From Zygnema cylindricum (taxonomy: Eukaryota; Streptophyta; Zygnematophyceae; Zygnematales; Zygnemataceae), in contig JBBHKE010000531.1 in the NCBI GenBank assembly GCA_037447655.1, forward strand, positions 1 to 33,823: 33,823 nt of DNA, in the 5' to 3' direction. Both the position numbers and the translations under genes were made by a program. Below the pieces are notes generated by a model. That model made no database searches. It saw only the letters and a program-made list of their open reading frames with translations, and had not been told where the DNA came from. Positions 23,639-33,823 of this stretch are shown piece by piece; the first letter of the stretch is position 1, and each line of letters opens with the position of its first letter.

Positions 23639-23686
23639 TCAGGACCTGTACAAAACCTTAGGGATAATAACAGACCTCATCATTAC
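23639..23686 (+). other. Irregular, scrambled stretch inside the satellite
   Basis: After AACAAGAAT the monomer pattern breaks for about 48 bp (it contains CAGGACCTGTAC, CCTTAGGGATAATAACAG and ACCTCATC) and resumes at ATTACACAAACTG. Parts resemble shuffled monomer pieces. It has no reading frame or known motif. It may be a break-repair scar or a badly degenerated pair of monomers. Confidence 0.6.
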
Positions 23687-23891
23687 ACAAACTGTTAGCG
23701 ATAACAAGAATAGTTACCGTAATTACAAAACTTGTTAGCAATAACAAAAATTGTTTCCTAAATTACACAAACGGTTAGCGATAATAGGAAGTAGTACCTA
23801 AAGTACACAAATTGTGAGCGCTAACAATAATGGTTACCTAACTTACACAAATTGTTAGCGATAATAGGAATTATTACCTAACTTACACAAA

Positions 23892-23907
23892 CTGTTAGCG
23901 CTAACAG
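23892..23907. repeat. Perfect 16-bp palindrome in a monomer variant
   Basis: CTGTTAGCGCTAACAG equals its own reverse complement. It arises when the GCGATAAC of the consensus reads GCGCTAAC. Related GCGCTAAC variants with one arm mismatch occur in the recurring block, for example at about 2868 and 19233. Confidence 0.9.
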
Positions 23908-24844
23908 GAATTGTTATCTAATTTCCATATACTATTAGCGATAACAAGAATTGTTACCTAAATTAACCAAACAATAAGCGATAACAGGAATTGTTATCTA
24001 AATTACACCAACTGTTTGCGCTTACTGGAATTGTTACCTAACTTACATATACTGTTAGCGATAACAAGAATTGTTACCTAAATTACACAAACTGTTAGCG
24101 ATAACAATAATTGTTACCTAAATTACAAAAACAGTTGGCGATAACAAGAATTGTTACCTAAGTTACAAAAACTGTTAGCAATAACAAGAATTGCACAACC
24201 AGTTAGTGATAACAAGAATTGTTACCTAAATTACAAAAACCGTTAGCGATAACAAAAATTGTTACCTAAATTACACAAACAGTTAGCGATAACAAGAATT
24301 GTTACCTAAATTACACAAACCGTTAGCGATAACAAAAATTTTTCCTAAATTACACAAAATCTTAGCGATAAGAAGAATTGTTACCTAAATTAAACAACGG
24401 TTAGCGATAACAAGAATTGATACCTAAAGTACACAAAAAGTTAGCGATAACACGAATTGTGACCTAAATTACACAGACAGTTAGCGATAACAAGAATTGT
24501 TACCTAAATTAACCGAACAGTTAGCGAAACAGGAATTGTTATCTAAATTACACAAACTGTTTGCGCTTACATAAATTATTACCTAAATTAAAAAAACTGT
24601 TAGCGATAACAAGAATTGTTACCTAAATTACACAAATAGTTAACAATAAGAAGAATTGTTACCTAAATTACAAAAATTGTTAGCGATTACAAGAATTGTT
24701 ACCTAAATTACACAAACTGTTAGCGATAACAGAAATTGTTATCTAAATTACATAAAATGTTTGCGCTTAACGAAATTATTACCTAAATTAAAAAAACCGT
24801 TAGCGTTAACAAGAATTATTACCTAAATTACACAAACTATTAAC

Positions 24845-26460
24845 GATAACAAGAATTATTACCTAACTTACACAAACGGTTAGCGATAACAAGACATGTT
24901 ACCTAAATTAACCAAACAGTTAGCGATAACAAGAATTGGTACCTAAATTACAAAAACTGTTAGCGATAACAAGAATTGTTACCTAAATTACACAAACTGT
25001 TAGCGATAACAATAATTGTTACCTAAATTACACAAATAGTTAGCGATAACAGGAATTGGTACCTAAAGTACACAAACAGTTAGTGATAACAAGAATTAGT
25101 ACCTAAATTACGGAAACAGTTAGTGATAACAAAAATTGTTACCTAAGTTAACGAAACAGTTAGAGATAACAAGAACTCTTACCTAAATGACAAAAACTGT
25201 TAGCGATAACAAAAATTGTTACCTAATTTACACAAATTGTTAGCGATAACAAGAATTATTTCCTAAATTACACAAACTGTGAGCGATAACAAGAATTGTT
25301 ACCAAAATTACAAAAACTGTTAGCGATAACGAGAATTATTACCTAAATTACACAAATTGTTAGCGATAACAATAATTATTAGCTAAATTACAAAATTTGT
25401 GAGCGATAACAATAATTGTTTCCTAAATTACAGAAACGCTTAGCAATAACAGAATTGTTACCTAAATTACACAAAATGTTAGCGATAACAAAAAATGTTT
25501 CCTAAATTACACAAACGGTTAGCGATAATAGGAATTGGTACATAAAGTACAGAAATAGTTATCGATAACAAGAATTGTGACCTAAATTACACAAACAGTA
25601 AGCGATAACAAGAATTGTTACCTAAATTACGAAAACAATTAGCGATAACAAGAATTGTTACCTAAATTACACAAACTGTTAGCGATAACAAGAATTGTTT
25701 TTCTAAATTACACATACTGTTTGCGATAACAAGATTTGTTACATAACTTACACAAACTTTTAGCGATAACAAGAATTGTTTTTCTAAATTAAAAAAACGG
25801 TTATCGATAACAAAAATTGTTACATAAATTACACAAACTGTAAGCGTTAACAACAAATTGTTTCCTAAATTTCACAAATTGTTAGCGATAACAACAATTG
25901 TTTCCTAAATTACACAAATTGTTAGCGATAACAAAAATTGTTACCTAAATTACATAGAATAGTTAGCGATAACAAGAATTGTTTTCTAAATTACACAAAC
26001 AGTTAGCGATAAAACAAATTGTGACCTAAATTACACAAACTGTTAGTGATAACAAGAATTGTTACCTAAACTACACAAACTGTTAGCGATATGAGAAATT
26101 GTTACTTAAATTACATAGACTAGTTAGCGATAACAAGAATTGTTTCCTAAATTACACAAAGGGTTAGCGATAACAAAAATTGTTACCTAAATTACACAAA
26201 ATTGTTAGCGATAACAAGAATTGTTACCTAAATTACACAAACTGTTAACGATAACAAGAATTGTTACCTAAATTACACAAATAGTTAGCGATAACAAGAA
26301 TTGTAAACTAGATTACAAAAATTGTTAGCTATAACAAGTTTTGTTACCTAAATTACAATAATTGTTAGCTATAACAAAAATTGTTTCCTAAATTACACAA
26401 ACGGTTAGCGATAACAAGAATTGTTACCTAAAGTACACAAACAATTAGCGATAACAAGAA
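24845..26460 (+). repeat. Duplicated segment E, copy 1
   Basis: Aligns with 29848..31310, nearly colinear to 25852 (offset 5003 falling to 4960), and then with several monomer-sized gaps. Rare shared variants are AAGACATGTTACC, AGTTATCGATAAC after CAGAAATA, TTTTTCTAAATTAA and GATATGAGAAATTG. Confidence 0.85.
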
Positions 26461-26519
26461 TTGTGACCTAAATTACACAAACTTTTAGCGATAAGAAAAA
26501 TTGTTACCTAAATTACACA

Positions 26520-27170
26520 ATGGTTAGCGATAACAACAATTGATAACTAAAGTACACAAACAGTTAGCGATAACAAGAATTGTGACCTAAATTACACAAA
26601 CTGTTAGCGATAACAAGAATTGTTACTTAAACTACACAAATTGTTAGCGATAAAAAGAAATATTACCTAAATTACACAATGGTTAGCGATAACAACAATT
26701 GATACCTAAATTACACAAACAGTTTGCGATAACAAGAATTATTACCTAAATTAACCAAACAGTTAGCGATAACAAGAATTGTTATCTAAATTACACAAAC
26801 TGTTTGCGCTTACAGAAATTATTACCTAAATTAAAAAAAGTGTTAGCGATAACAAGAATTGTTACCTAAATTACACAAACAGTTAGCGATAACAAGAATT
26901 GTTACCTAAATTACAAAAGTTGTTAGCGATTAGAAGAATTGTTACCTAAATTACACAAACTGTTAGCGATAACAAGAACTGTTACCTAAATTACACAAAC
27001 AGTTAGCGATAACAGAAATTGTTATCTATATTACACAAAATGTTTGCGCTTAAAGACATTATTACCTAAATTAAAAAAAAACCGTTAAGGATAACAAGAA
27101 TTGTTACCTAAATTACACAAACTATTATCGATAACAAGAATGGTTCCCTAAAATACACAAACTGTTAGCG
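26520..27170 (+). repeat. Duplicated segment F, copy 1
   Basis: Aligns with 29158..29848 (offset about 2638). Shared rare variants are TAAAAAGAAATATTACC, the long A run in a TTTGCGCTTAAAGACATT context near 27050..27085, and ACTATTATCGATAAC. Confidence 0.83.
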
Positions 27171-29157
27171 ATAACAAGAATTGTTATCTAAATTACAAAA
27201 TCTGTTAGCGATAACAAGAGTTGTTACCTAAATAACACAAACTGTTAGCGATAACAAGAATTGTTGCCTAAATTACACAAAGAGTTAGCGATAACAATAA
27301 TTGTTTCCTAAATTACACAAAGGGATAGCGATAACAAGAATTGGTAATTAAAGTACACAAACTGTTAGAGATAACAAGAATTATGACCTAAACTTCACAA
27401 ACCGTTAGCGATAATAAGAATTGTTACCTAAATTACAAAAATTGTTACGGATAAGAAGAATTGTTACCTAAATTACACAAATAGTTAGCAATAACAAGAA
27501 TTGTTACCTAACTTACACAAACAGTTAGCGATAACAAAAATTGTTTCCTAAATTACACAAACGGTTGGCGATAACAAGTTTTGTTACCCAAATTACACAA
27601 ACTGTTAGCGATAAAACGAATTGTTTCCAAAATTACAAAAATTGTTAGCGATAACAAGAATTGTTACCTAAATTACACAAACAGTTAGGGATAACAAGAA
27701 TTGTGACCTAAATTACAGAAACTGTTAGCGATAACAAGAATTGTTTCCTAAATTACAAAAACTGTTAGCGATAACAATAATTGTTACCTAAATGACACAA
27801 ACTATTAGCGCTAACAAGAATTGTTACCTAACTTACACAAACTGTTAGCAAAAACAAGAATTGTTTCCTAAGTTACACAAAGAGTTAGCGATAAGAAAAT
27901 TTTTACCTAAATTACACAAACTTTTAGCGATAACAAGAAATGTTACTTAAACTTCACAAATTGTTAGCGATAACAAGAATTGTTTCCTAAATTACACAAA
28001 CGGTTAGCGATAACAAGAATTGGTATTTAAAGTACACAAACTGTTAGCTATAAAAGAAATTGTTACCTAACTTACACAAACGGATAGCGATAACAAGAAA
28101 TGTTACCCAAATTAACCAAACAGTTAGGGATAACAAGAATTGTTACCTAAATTACACAAACTGTTAGTTATAACAAGAATTGTTACTTCAACTACACAAA
28201 CTGTTAGAGATAACAATAATTGTTACCTAAATTACAAAAATTGGTAGCGATAACAAGAATTGTTAGCTAAATTACAAAAACTGTTAGCAAAAACAAGAAT
28301 TGTTACCAAATTTACACAAACAGTTAGCGATAACAAGAATTGTTTCCTAAATTACACAAACGGTTAGCGATAACAAGAATTGTAACCTAAATTACAAAAA
28401 CTGTTAGCGAAACAAGAATTGTTACTTAAATTACACAAACAGTTAGCTATAACAAAAATTATTTCCTAAATTACACAAACTATTTGCGATAACAGGAATT
28501 AGTACCTAAAGTACACAAACTGTGAGCCCTAACAATAATGGTTACCTAAATTAACCAAACAGTTAGCGATAATAGTTGTTGTTATATAAATTACACAAAC
28601 TGTTTGCGATAATAAGAATTGTTTCCTAAATTACACAAACAGTTAACAATAACAAGAATTGTTTCCTAAATTACACAAACAGTTAGCGACAACAAGAATT
28701 GTTACCTAAATTACATAGACTATTAGCGATAAACATAATTGTTACCCAATTTATAGAAACATTTAGCGAGAACAAGAATTGTTTCCTAAATTACACAAAC
28801 GGTTAACGATAGAAAGAATTGTTACCTAAATTACAAAAACTGTTAGCGATAACAAGAATTGTTACCTAAATTATACAAAATGTTAGCGATAACAAGAATT
28901 GTTTCCTAAATTACACAAACGGTTAGCGATAACAATAATTGTTACCTATATTACGAAAATTGTTAGCGATAACAAGAGTTGTTACCTAAATTACACAAAC
29001 TGTTAACGATAACAAGAATTGTTACCTAAATTACACAAATAGTAAGCGATAACAATAATTGTTACCTAGATTATAAAAATTGTTAGCTATAACAAAAATT
29101 GTTACCTAAATTACACAAACAGTTAGCGATAACAAGAATTGTTACCTAAATTACACA

Positions 29158-29848
29158 AAGGTTAGCGATAACAACAATTGATTCCTAAAGTACACAAACA
29201 GTTAGCGATAACAAGAATTGTGACCTAAATTACACAAACTGTTAGCGATAACAAGAATTGTTACTTAAACTACACAAATTGTTAGCGATAAAAAGAAATA
29301 TTACCTAAATTACACAACGGTTAGCGTTAACAACAATTGATACCTAAAGTACACAAACAGTTTGCGATAACAAGAATTATTACCTAAATTAACCAAACAG
29401 TTAGCGATAACAAGAATTGTTATCTAAATTACACAAACTGTTTGCGCTTACAGAAATTATTACCTAAATTAAAAAAACTGTTAGTGATAACAAGAATTAC
29501 AACCTACATTAGACAAAGTGTTAGCGATAACAAGAATTGTTACCTAAATTACACAAACAGTTAGCGATAACAAGAATTGTTACCTAAATTACAAAAATTG
29601 TTAGCGATTAGAAGAATTGTTACCTAAATTACACAAACTGTTAGCGATAACAAGAATTGTTACCTAAATTACACAAACTGTTAGCGATAACAAAAATTGT
29701 TATCTATATTACACAAAATGTTTGCGCTTAAAGACATTATTACCTAAATGGAAAAAAAACTGTTAGGGATAACAAGAATTGTTACCTAAATTACACAAAC
29801 TATTATCGATAACAAGAATTGTTACCTAAAATACACAAACTATTAGCG
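29158..29848 (+). repeat. Duplicated segment F, copy 2
   Basis: Partner of 26520..27170. It is followed directly by segment E copy 2, whereas in the first locus E precedes F. The order F then E here marks a unit boundary or an unequal-exchange junction at about 29848. Confidence 0.83.
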
Positions 29849-31310
29849 ATAACAAGAATTATTACCTAACTTACACAAACGGTTAGCGATAACAAGACAT
29901 GTTACCTAAATTAACCAAACAGTTAGCGATAACAAGAATTGGTACCTAAATTACAAAAACTGTTAGCGATAACAAGAATTGTTACCTAAATTACACAAAC
30001 TGTTAGCGATAACAATAATTGTTACCTAAATTACACAAATAGTTAGCGATAACAGGAATTGGTACCTAAAGTACACAAACAGTTAGTGATAACAAGAATT
30101 AGTACCTAAATTACGGAAACAGTTCGTGATAACAAAAATTGTTACCTAAGTTAACCAAACAGTTAGAGATAACAAGAACTCTTACCTAAATGACAAAAAC
30201 TGTTAGCGATAACAAAAATTGTTACCTAATTTACACAAATTGTTAGCGATAACAAGAATTGTTTCCTAAATTACACAAACTGTGAGCGATAACAAGAATT
30301 GTTACCAAAATTACAAAAACTGTTAGCGATAACGAGAATTGTTACCTAAATTACACAAATTGTTAGCGATAACAATAATTATTAGCTAAATTACAAAATT
30401 TGTGAGCGATAACAATAATTGTTTCCTAAATTACAGAAACGCTTAGCAATAACAGAATTGTTACCTAAATTACACAAAATGTTAGCGATAACAAAAAATG
30501 TTTCCTAAATTACACAAACGGTTAGCGATAATAGGAATTGGTACATAAAGTACAGAAATAGTTATCGATAACAAGAATTGTGACCTAAATTACGAAAACA
30601 ATTAGCGATAACAAGAATTGTTACCTAAATTACACAAACAGTTAGCGATAACAAGAATTGTTACCTAAATTACACATACTGTTTGCGATAACAAGATTTG
30701 TTACCTAACTTACACAAACTTTTAGCGATAACAAGAATTGTTTTTCTAAATTAAACAAACAGTTATCGATAACAAAAATTGTTACATAAATTACACACTG
30801 TAAGCGTTAACAAAAATTGTTACCTAAATTACAAAAATTGTTAGCGATAACAAGAATTGTTTTCTAAATTACACAAGCAGTTAGCGATAAAACAAATTGT
30901 GACCTAAATTTCACAAAGTGTTAGCGATAACAAGAATTGTTACCTAAACTTTTAGCGATATGAGAAATTGTTACTTAAATTACATAGACTATTAGCGATA
31001 ACAAGAATTGTTTCCTAAATTACACAAACGGTTAGCGATAACAAGAATTGTTACCTAAATTACAAAAATTGTTAGCGATAACAAGAATTGTTACCTAAAT
31101 TACACAAACTGTTAACGATAACAAGAATTGTTACCTAAATTACACAAATAGTTAGCGATAACAAGAATTGTAAACTAGATTACAAAAATTGTTAGCTACA
31201 ACAAAAATTGTTACCTAAATTACACAAACAGTTAGCGATAACAAAAATTGTTTCCTAAATTACACAAACGGTTAGCGAGAACAAAAATTGTTACCTAAAG
31301 TACACAAACA
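29848..31310 (+). repeat. Duplicated segment E, copy 2
   Basis: Partner of 24845..26460, shorter by several monomers. Its last 650 bp are themselves tandemly duplicated (30661..32000). Confidence 0.85.
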
Positions 31311-31330
31311 GTTAGCCATAACAAGAATTG
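30661..31330 (+). repeat. 670-bp tandem duplication, first unit
   Basis: Repeats directly as 31331..32000 at an exact offset of 670 with no indel. By eye there are about seven differences, six of them in the first 260 bp; about 400 bp from 30918 to 31315 show none. This is the youngest exchange event visible in the window. Confidence 0.93.
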
Positions 31331-32000
31331 TTACCTAAATTACACATACTGTTTGCGATAACAAGTTTTGTTACCTAACTTACACAAACTTTTAGCGATA
31401 ACAAGAATTGTTTTTCTAAATTAAACAAACGGTTATCGATAACAAAAATTGTTACATAAATTACACACTGTAAGCGTTAACAAAAATTGTTACCTAAATT
31501 ACAAAAATAGTTAGCGATAACAAGAATTGTTTTCTAAATTACACAAACAGTTAGCGATAATACAAATTGTGACCTAAATTTCACAAACTGTTAGCGATAA
31601 CAAGAATTGTTACCTAAACTTTTAGCGATATGAGAAATTGTTACTTAAATTACATAGACTATTAGCGATAACAAGAATTGTTTCCTAAATTACACAAACG
31701 GTTAGCGATAACAAGAATTGTTACCTAAATTACAAAAATTGTTAGCGATAACAAGAATTGTTACCTAAATTACACAAACTGTTAACGATAACAAGAATTG
31801 TTACCTAAATTACACAAATAGTTAGCGATAACAAGAATTGTAAACTAGATTACAAAAATTGTTAGCTACAACAAAAATTGTTACCTAAATTACACAAACA
31901 GTTAGCGATAACAAAAATTGTTTCCTAAATTACACAAACGGTTAGCGAGAACAAAAATTGTTACCTAAAGTACACAAACAGTTAGCGATAACAAGGATTG
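31331..32000 (+). repeat. 670-bp tandem duplication, second unit
   Basis: Direct copy of 30661..31330. A more divergent third relative of its first part lies at 25701..25850. After about 31993 the sequence goes on into F-like satellite, as at 26461. Confidence 0.93.
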
Positions 32001-33823
32001 TGACCTAAATTACACAAACTTTTAGCGATAAGAAGAATTTTTACCTAAATTACACAACGGTTAGCGATAACAACAATTGATACCTAAAGTACACAAACAG
32101 TTAGCGATAACAAGAATTGTGACCTAAATTACACAAACTGTTAGCGATAACAAGAATTGTTACTTAAATTACACAAATTGTTCGCGATAACAATAATTTT
32201 GACCTAAATTAACCAAATAGTTACCGATAACAAAATTGTTACCTAAATTACACAAACAGTTAGCGATAACAAAAATTGTGACCTAAATTACACAAACTGT
32301 TAACGATAATAATAATTTTACCTAAATTACTAAAACTGTTAGCGATAACAAGAATTGTTACCTAAATTACACAAACTATTAGCGATAACAAGAATTGTTA
32401 CCTTAAATACACAAACAGGTAGCTATAACAAGAATTGTTTCCTAAATTACACAAACGGTTAGCGATAACACAAATTGGTACCTAAAGTACACAAAAAGTT
32501 AGCGATAACAAAAAGTGTTACCTAAATTACACAAACTGTTAGCGATAACAAGAATTGTTATCTAAATTAACCAAACAATTAGCGATAACAGGAATTCGTA
32601 CCTAAAGTACACAAACAGTTAGCGATAACAAGAATTGTTACCTTAATTACACAAACGGTTAGCGATAACAAGAATTGTGACCTAAATTAACCAAACAGTT
32701 TGCGATAACAGGAACTATTATCTAAATTACACAAACAGTTAGCGATAACAAGAATTGTTTCCTAAATTACACAAATGGTTAGCGATAACAAGAATGGTTA
32801 CCTAAACTAACCAAACAGTTAGCGATAACAGGAATTGTTATCTAAATTACACAAACTTTTTGCGCTTACAAGAATTTTTACCAAACGTACACAAACTGTT
32901 AGCGATAACAAGAATTGTTTCCTAAATTACACAAAAAGTTAGCGATAACAAAAATAGTTACCTAAATTACACAAACTGTTAGCGATAACAAGAATTTTTA
33001 CCTTAATTAAACAAACAGTTAGCGATAACAATAATTGTTACCTAAATTACACAAACAGTTAGCGATAACAACAACTGTTTCCTTAATTACACAAACGGTT
33101 AGCGATAACAGGAATTAGTACCTAAAGTACACAAACGGTTAGCGATAACAGGAATTGGTACCTAAAGTACACAAACAGTTAGCGATAGCAAGAATTGTAA
33201 CCTAAATTATATAAACTGTTAGCGATAACGAAAATGTTATCTAAATTACACAATCTGTTTGCGCTTACAGAAACTGTTACCTTACTTACACAAACTGTTA
33301 GCGATAACAAGAATTGTTACCTAAATTACACAAACAGTGAGCTATAACAAGAATTGTTTCCTAAATTACACAAACGGTTAGCGATAACAGGAATTGGTAC
33401 CTAAAGTACACAAGCAGTTAGCGATAACAAAAATTGTGACCTAAAGTACACAAACTGTTAGCGATAATAGGAATTGGTACCTAAAGTATACCAGCAGTTA
33501 GCGATAACAAGAATTGTGACCTAAATTACACAAATGGTTAGCGATAACAGGAATTGGTACCTCACTTACAAATATTGTTAGCGATAACAGGAATTGTTAC
33601 TTAAACTACACAAATTGTTAGCGATAATAATAATTGTTACCTAAATTACAAAAACTGCTGGGATAACAAAAATTGTTACCTAAATTAAACAAACAGTTAG
33701 CGATAACAAGAATTGTGACCTAATTTAAACAAACTATTAGCGATAACAAGAATTGTTACCTAAATTAACCTAACAGTTTGCGATAACATGAATTGTTATC
33801 TAAATTACACAAACTGTTAGGGA

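Larger units (their letters stand above)
11220..33823 (+). repeat. Right arm of the 40-bp tandem satellite array
   Basis: About 565 monomers in the same orientation and phase as the left arm, running off the window end. Besides point variants there are recurring variant types: TTTGCGCTTAC in place of TTAGCGATAAC, AGCGCTAAC, and TTAACC in place of TTACAC. These recur in the same order in a block that appears many times. Several segments are duplicated at 0.3 to 1.5 kb scale and are listed separately. Short reading frames here (for example 11473..11697, 15503..15688, and 25662..25856 on the minus strand) are translated satellite, not genes. No other gene, RNA or mobile element was seen in these 22.6 kb. 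Confidence 0.97.

Noticed and set aside
1-33823. CRISPR-like array, because of many short direct repeats
   Set aside because: There are no unique spacers; the whole 40-bp unit repeats and the variation is spread over it. This is satellite DNA.

Overview
This is a eukaryotic repeat window with no host gene in it. About 28.3 kb is one tandem array of an AT-rich, roughly 40-bp satellite monomer (about 30% GC), all copies in the same orientation and running off both ends of the window. By length there are about 140 monomers left of the insertion and about 565 right of it. A single 5.5-kb Ty1/Copia-type LTR retrotransposon (5672..11219) interrupts the array. The window does not identify the organism: Copia elements and satellites of this kind occur in plants, algae, animals, fungi and oomycetes. 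A pericentromeric or other heterochromatic location is plausible but is an inference.

Layout: 1..5671 left satellite arm; 5672..6380 5' LTR (709 bp); 6381..6393 primer binding site; 6385..10485 one uninterrupted gag-pol frame (1366 codons: Gag, CCHC zinc knuckle, protease, integrase, reverse transcriptase, RNase H); 10500..10507 polypurine tract; 10508..11219 3' LTR (712 bp); 11220..33823 right satellite arm. The insertion is framed by the 5-bp target duplication GGGAT and joins the satellite in perfect register.

The element is unusual in several linked ways. Its primer site matches the anticodon arm of initiator tRNA-Met (a half-tRNA primer, as in Drosophila copia), and the gag-pol ATG lies inside that site. 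The original reading frame appears to have begun 46 codons earlier, inside the LTR. The 3' LTR keeps that frame open, while the 5' LTR carries a CAA-to-TAA stop six bases before the internal ATG. The LTRs start with TA, not TG. The two LTRs differ by about 5%, yet the 4.1-kb frame is intact and an empty copy of the insertion site at about 17082 has almost identical flanks, so the usual age clocks disagree.

The satellite is not a simple random array. Each consensus monomer contains two overlapping short inverted repeats. A recognisable block of several variant monomers recurs about ten times. Kilobase-scale duplicated segments show repeated unequal exchange, the youngest being a 670-bp tandem duplication at 30661..32000. 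The only CpG of the monomer often appears as CA or TG, which fits cytosine methylation.
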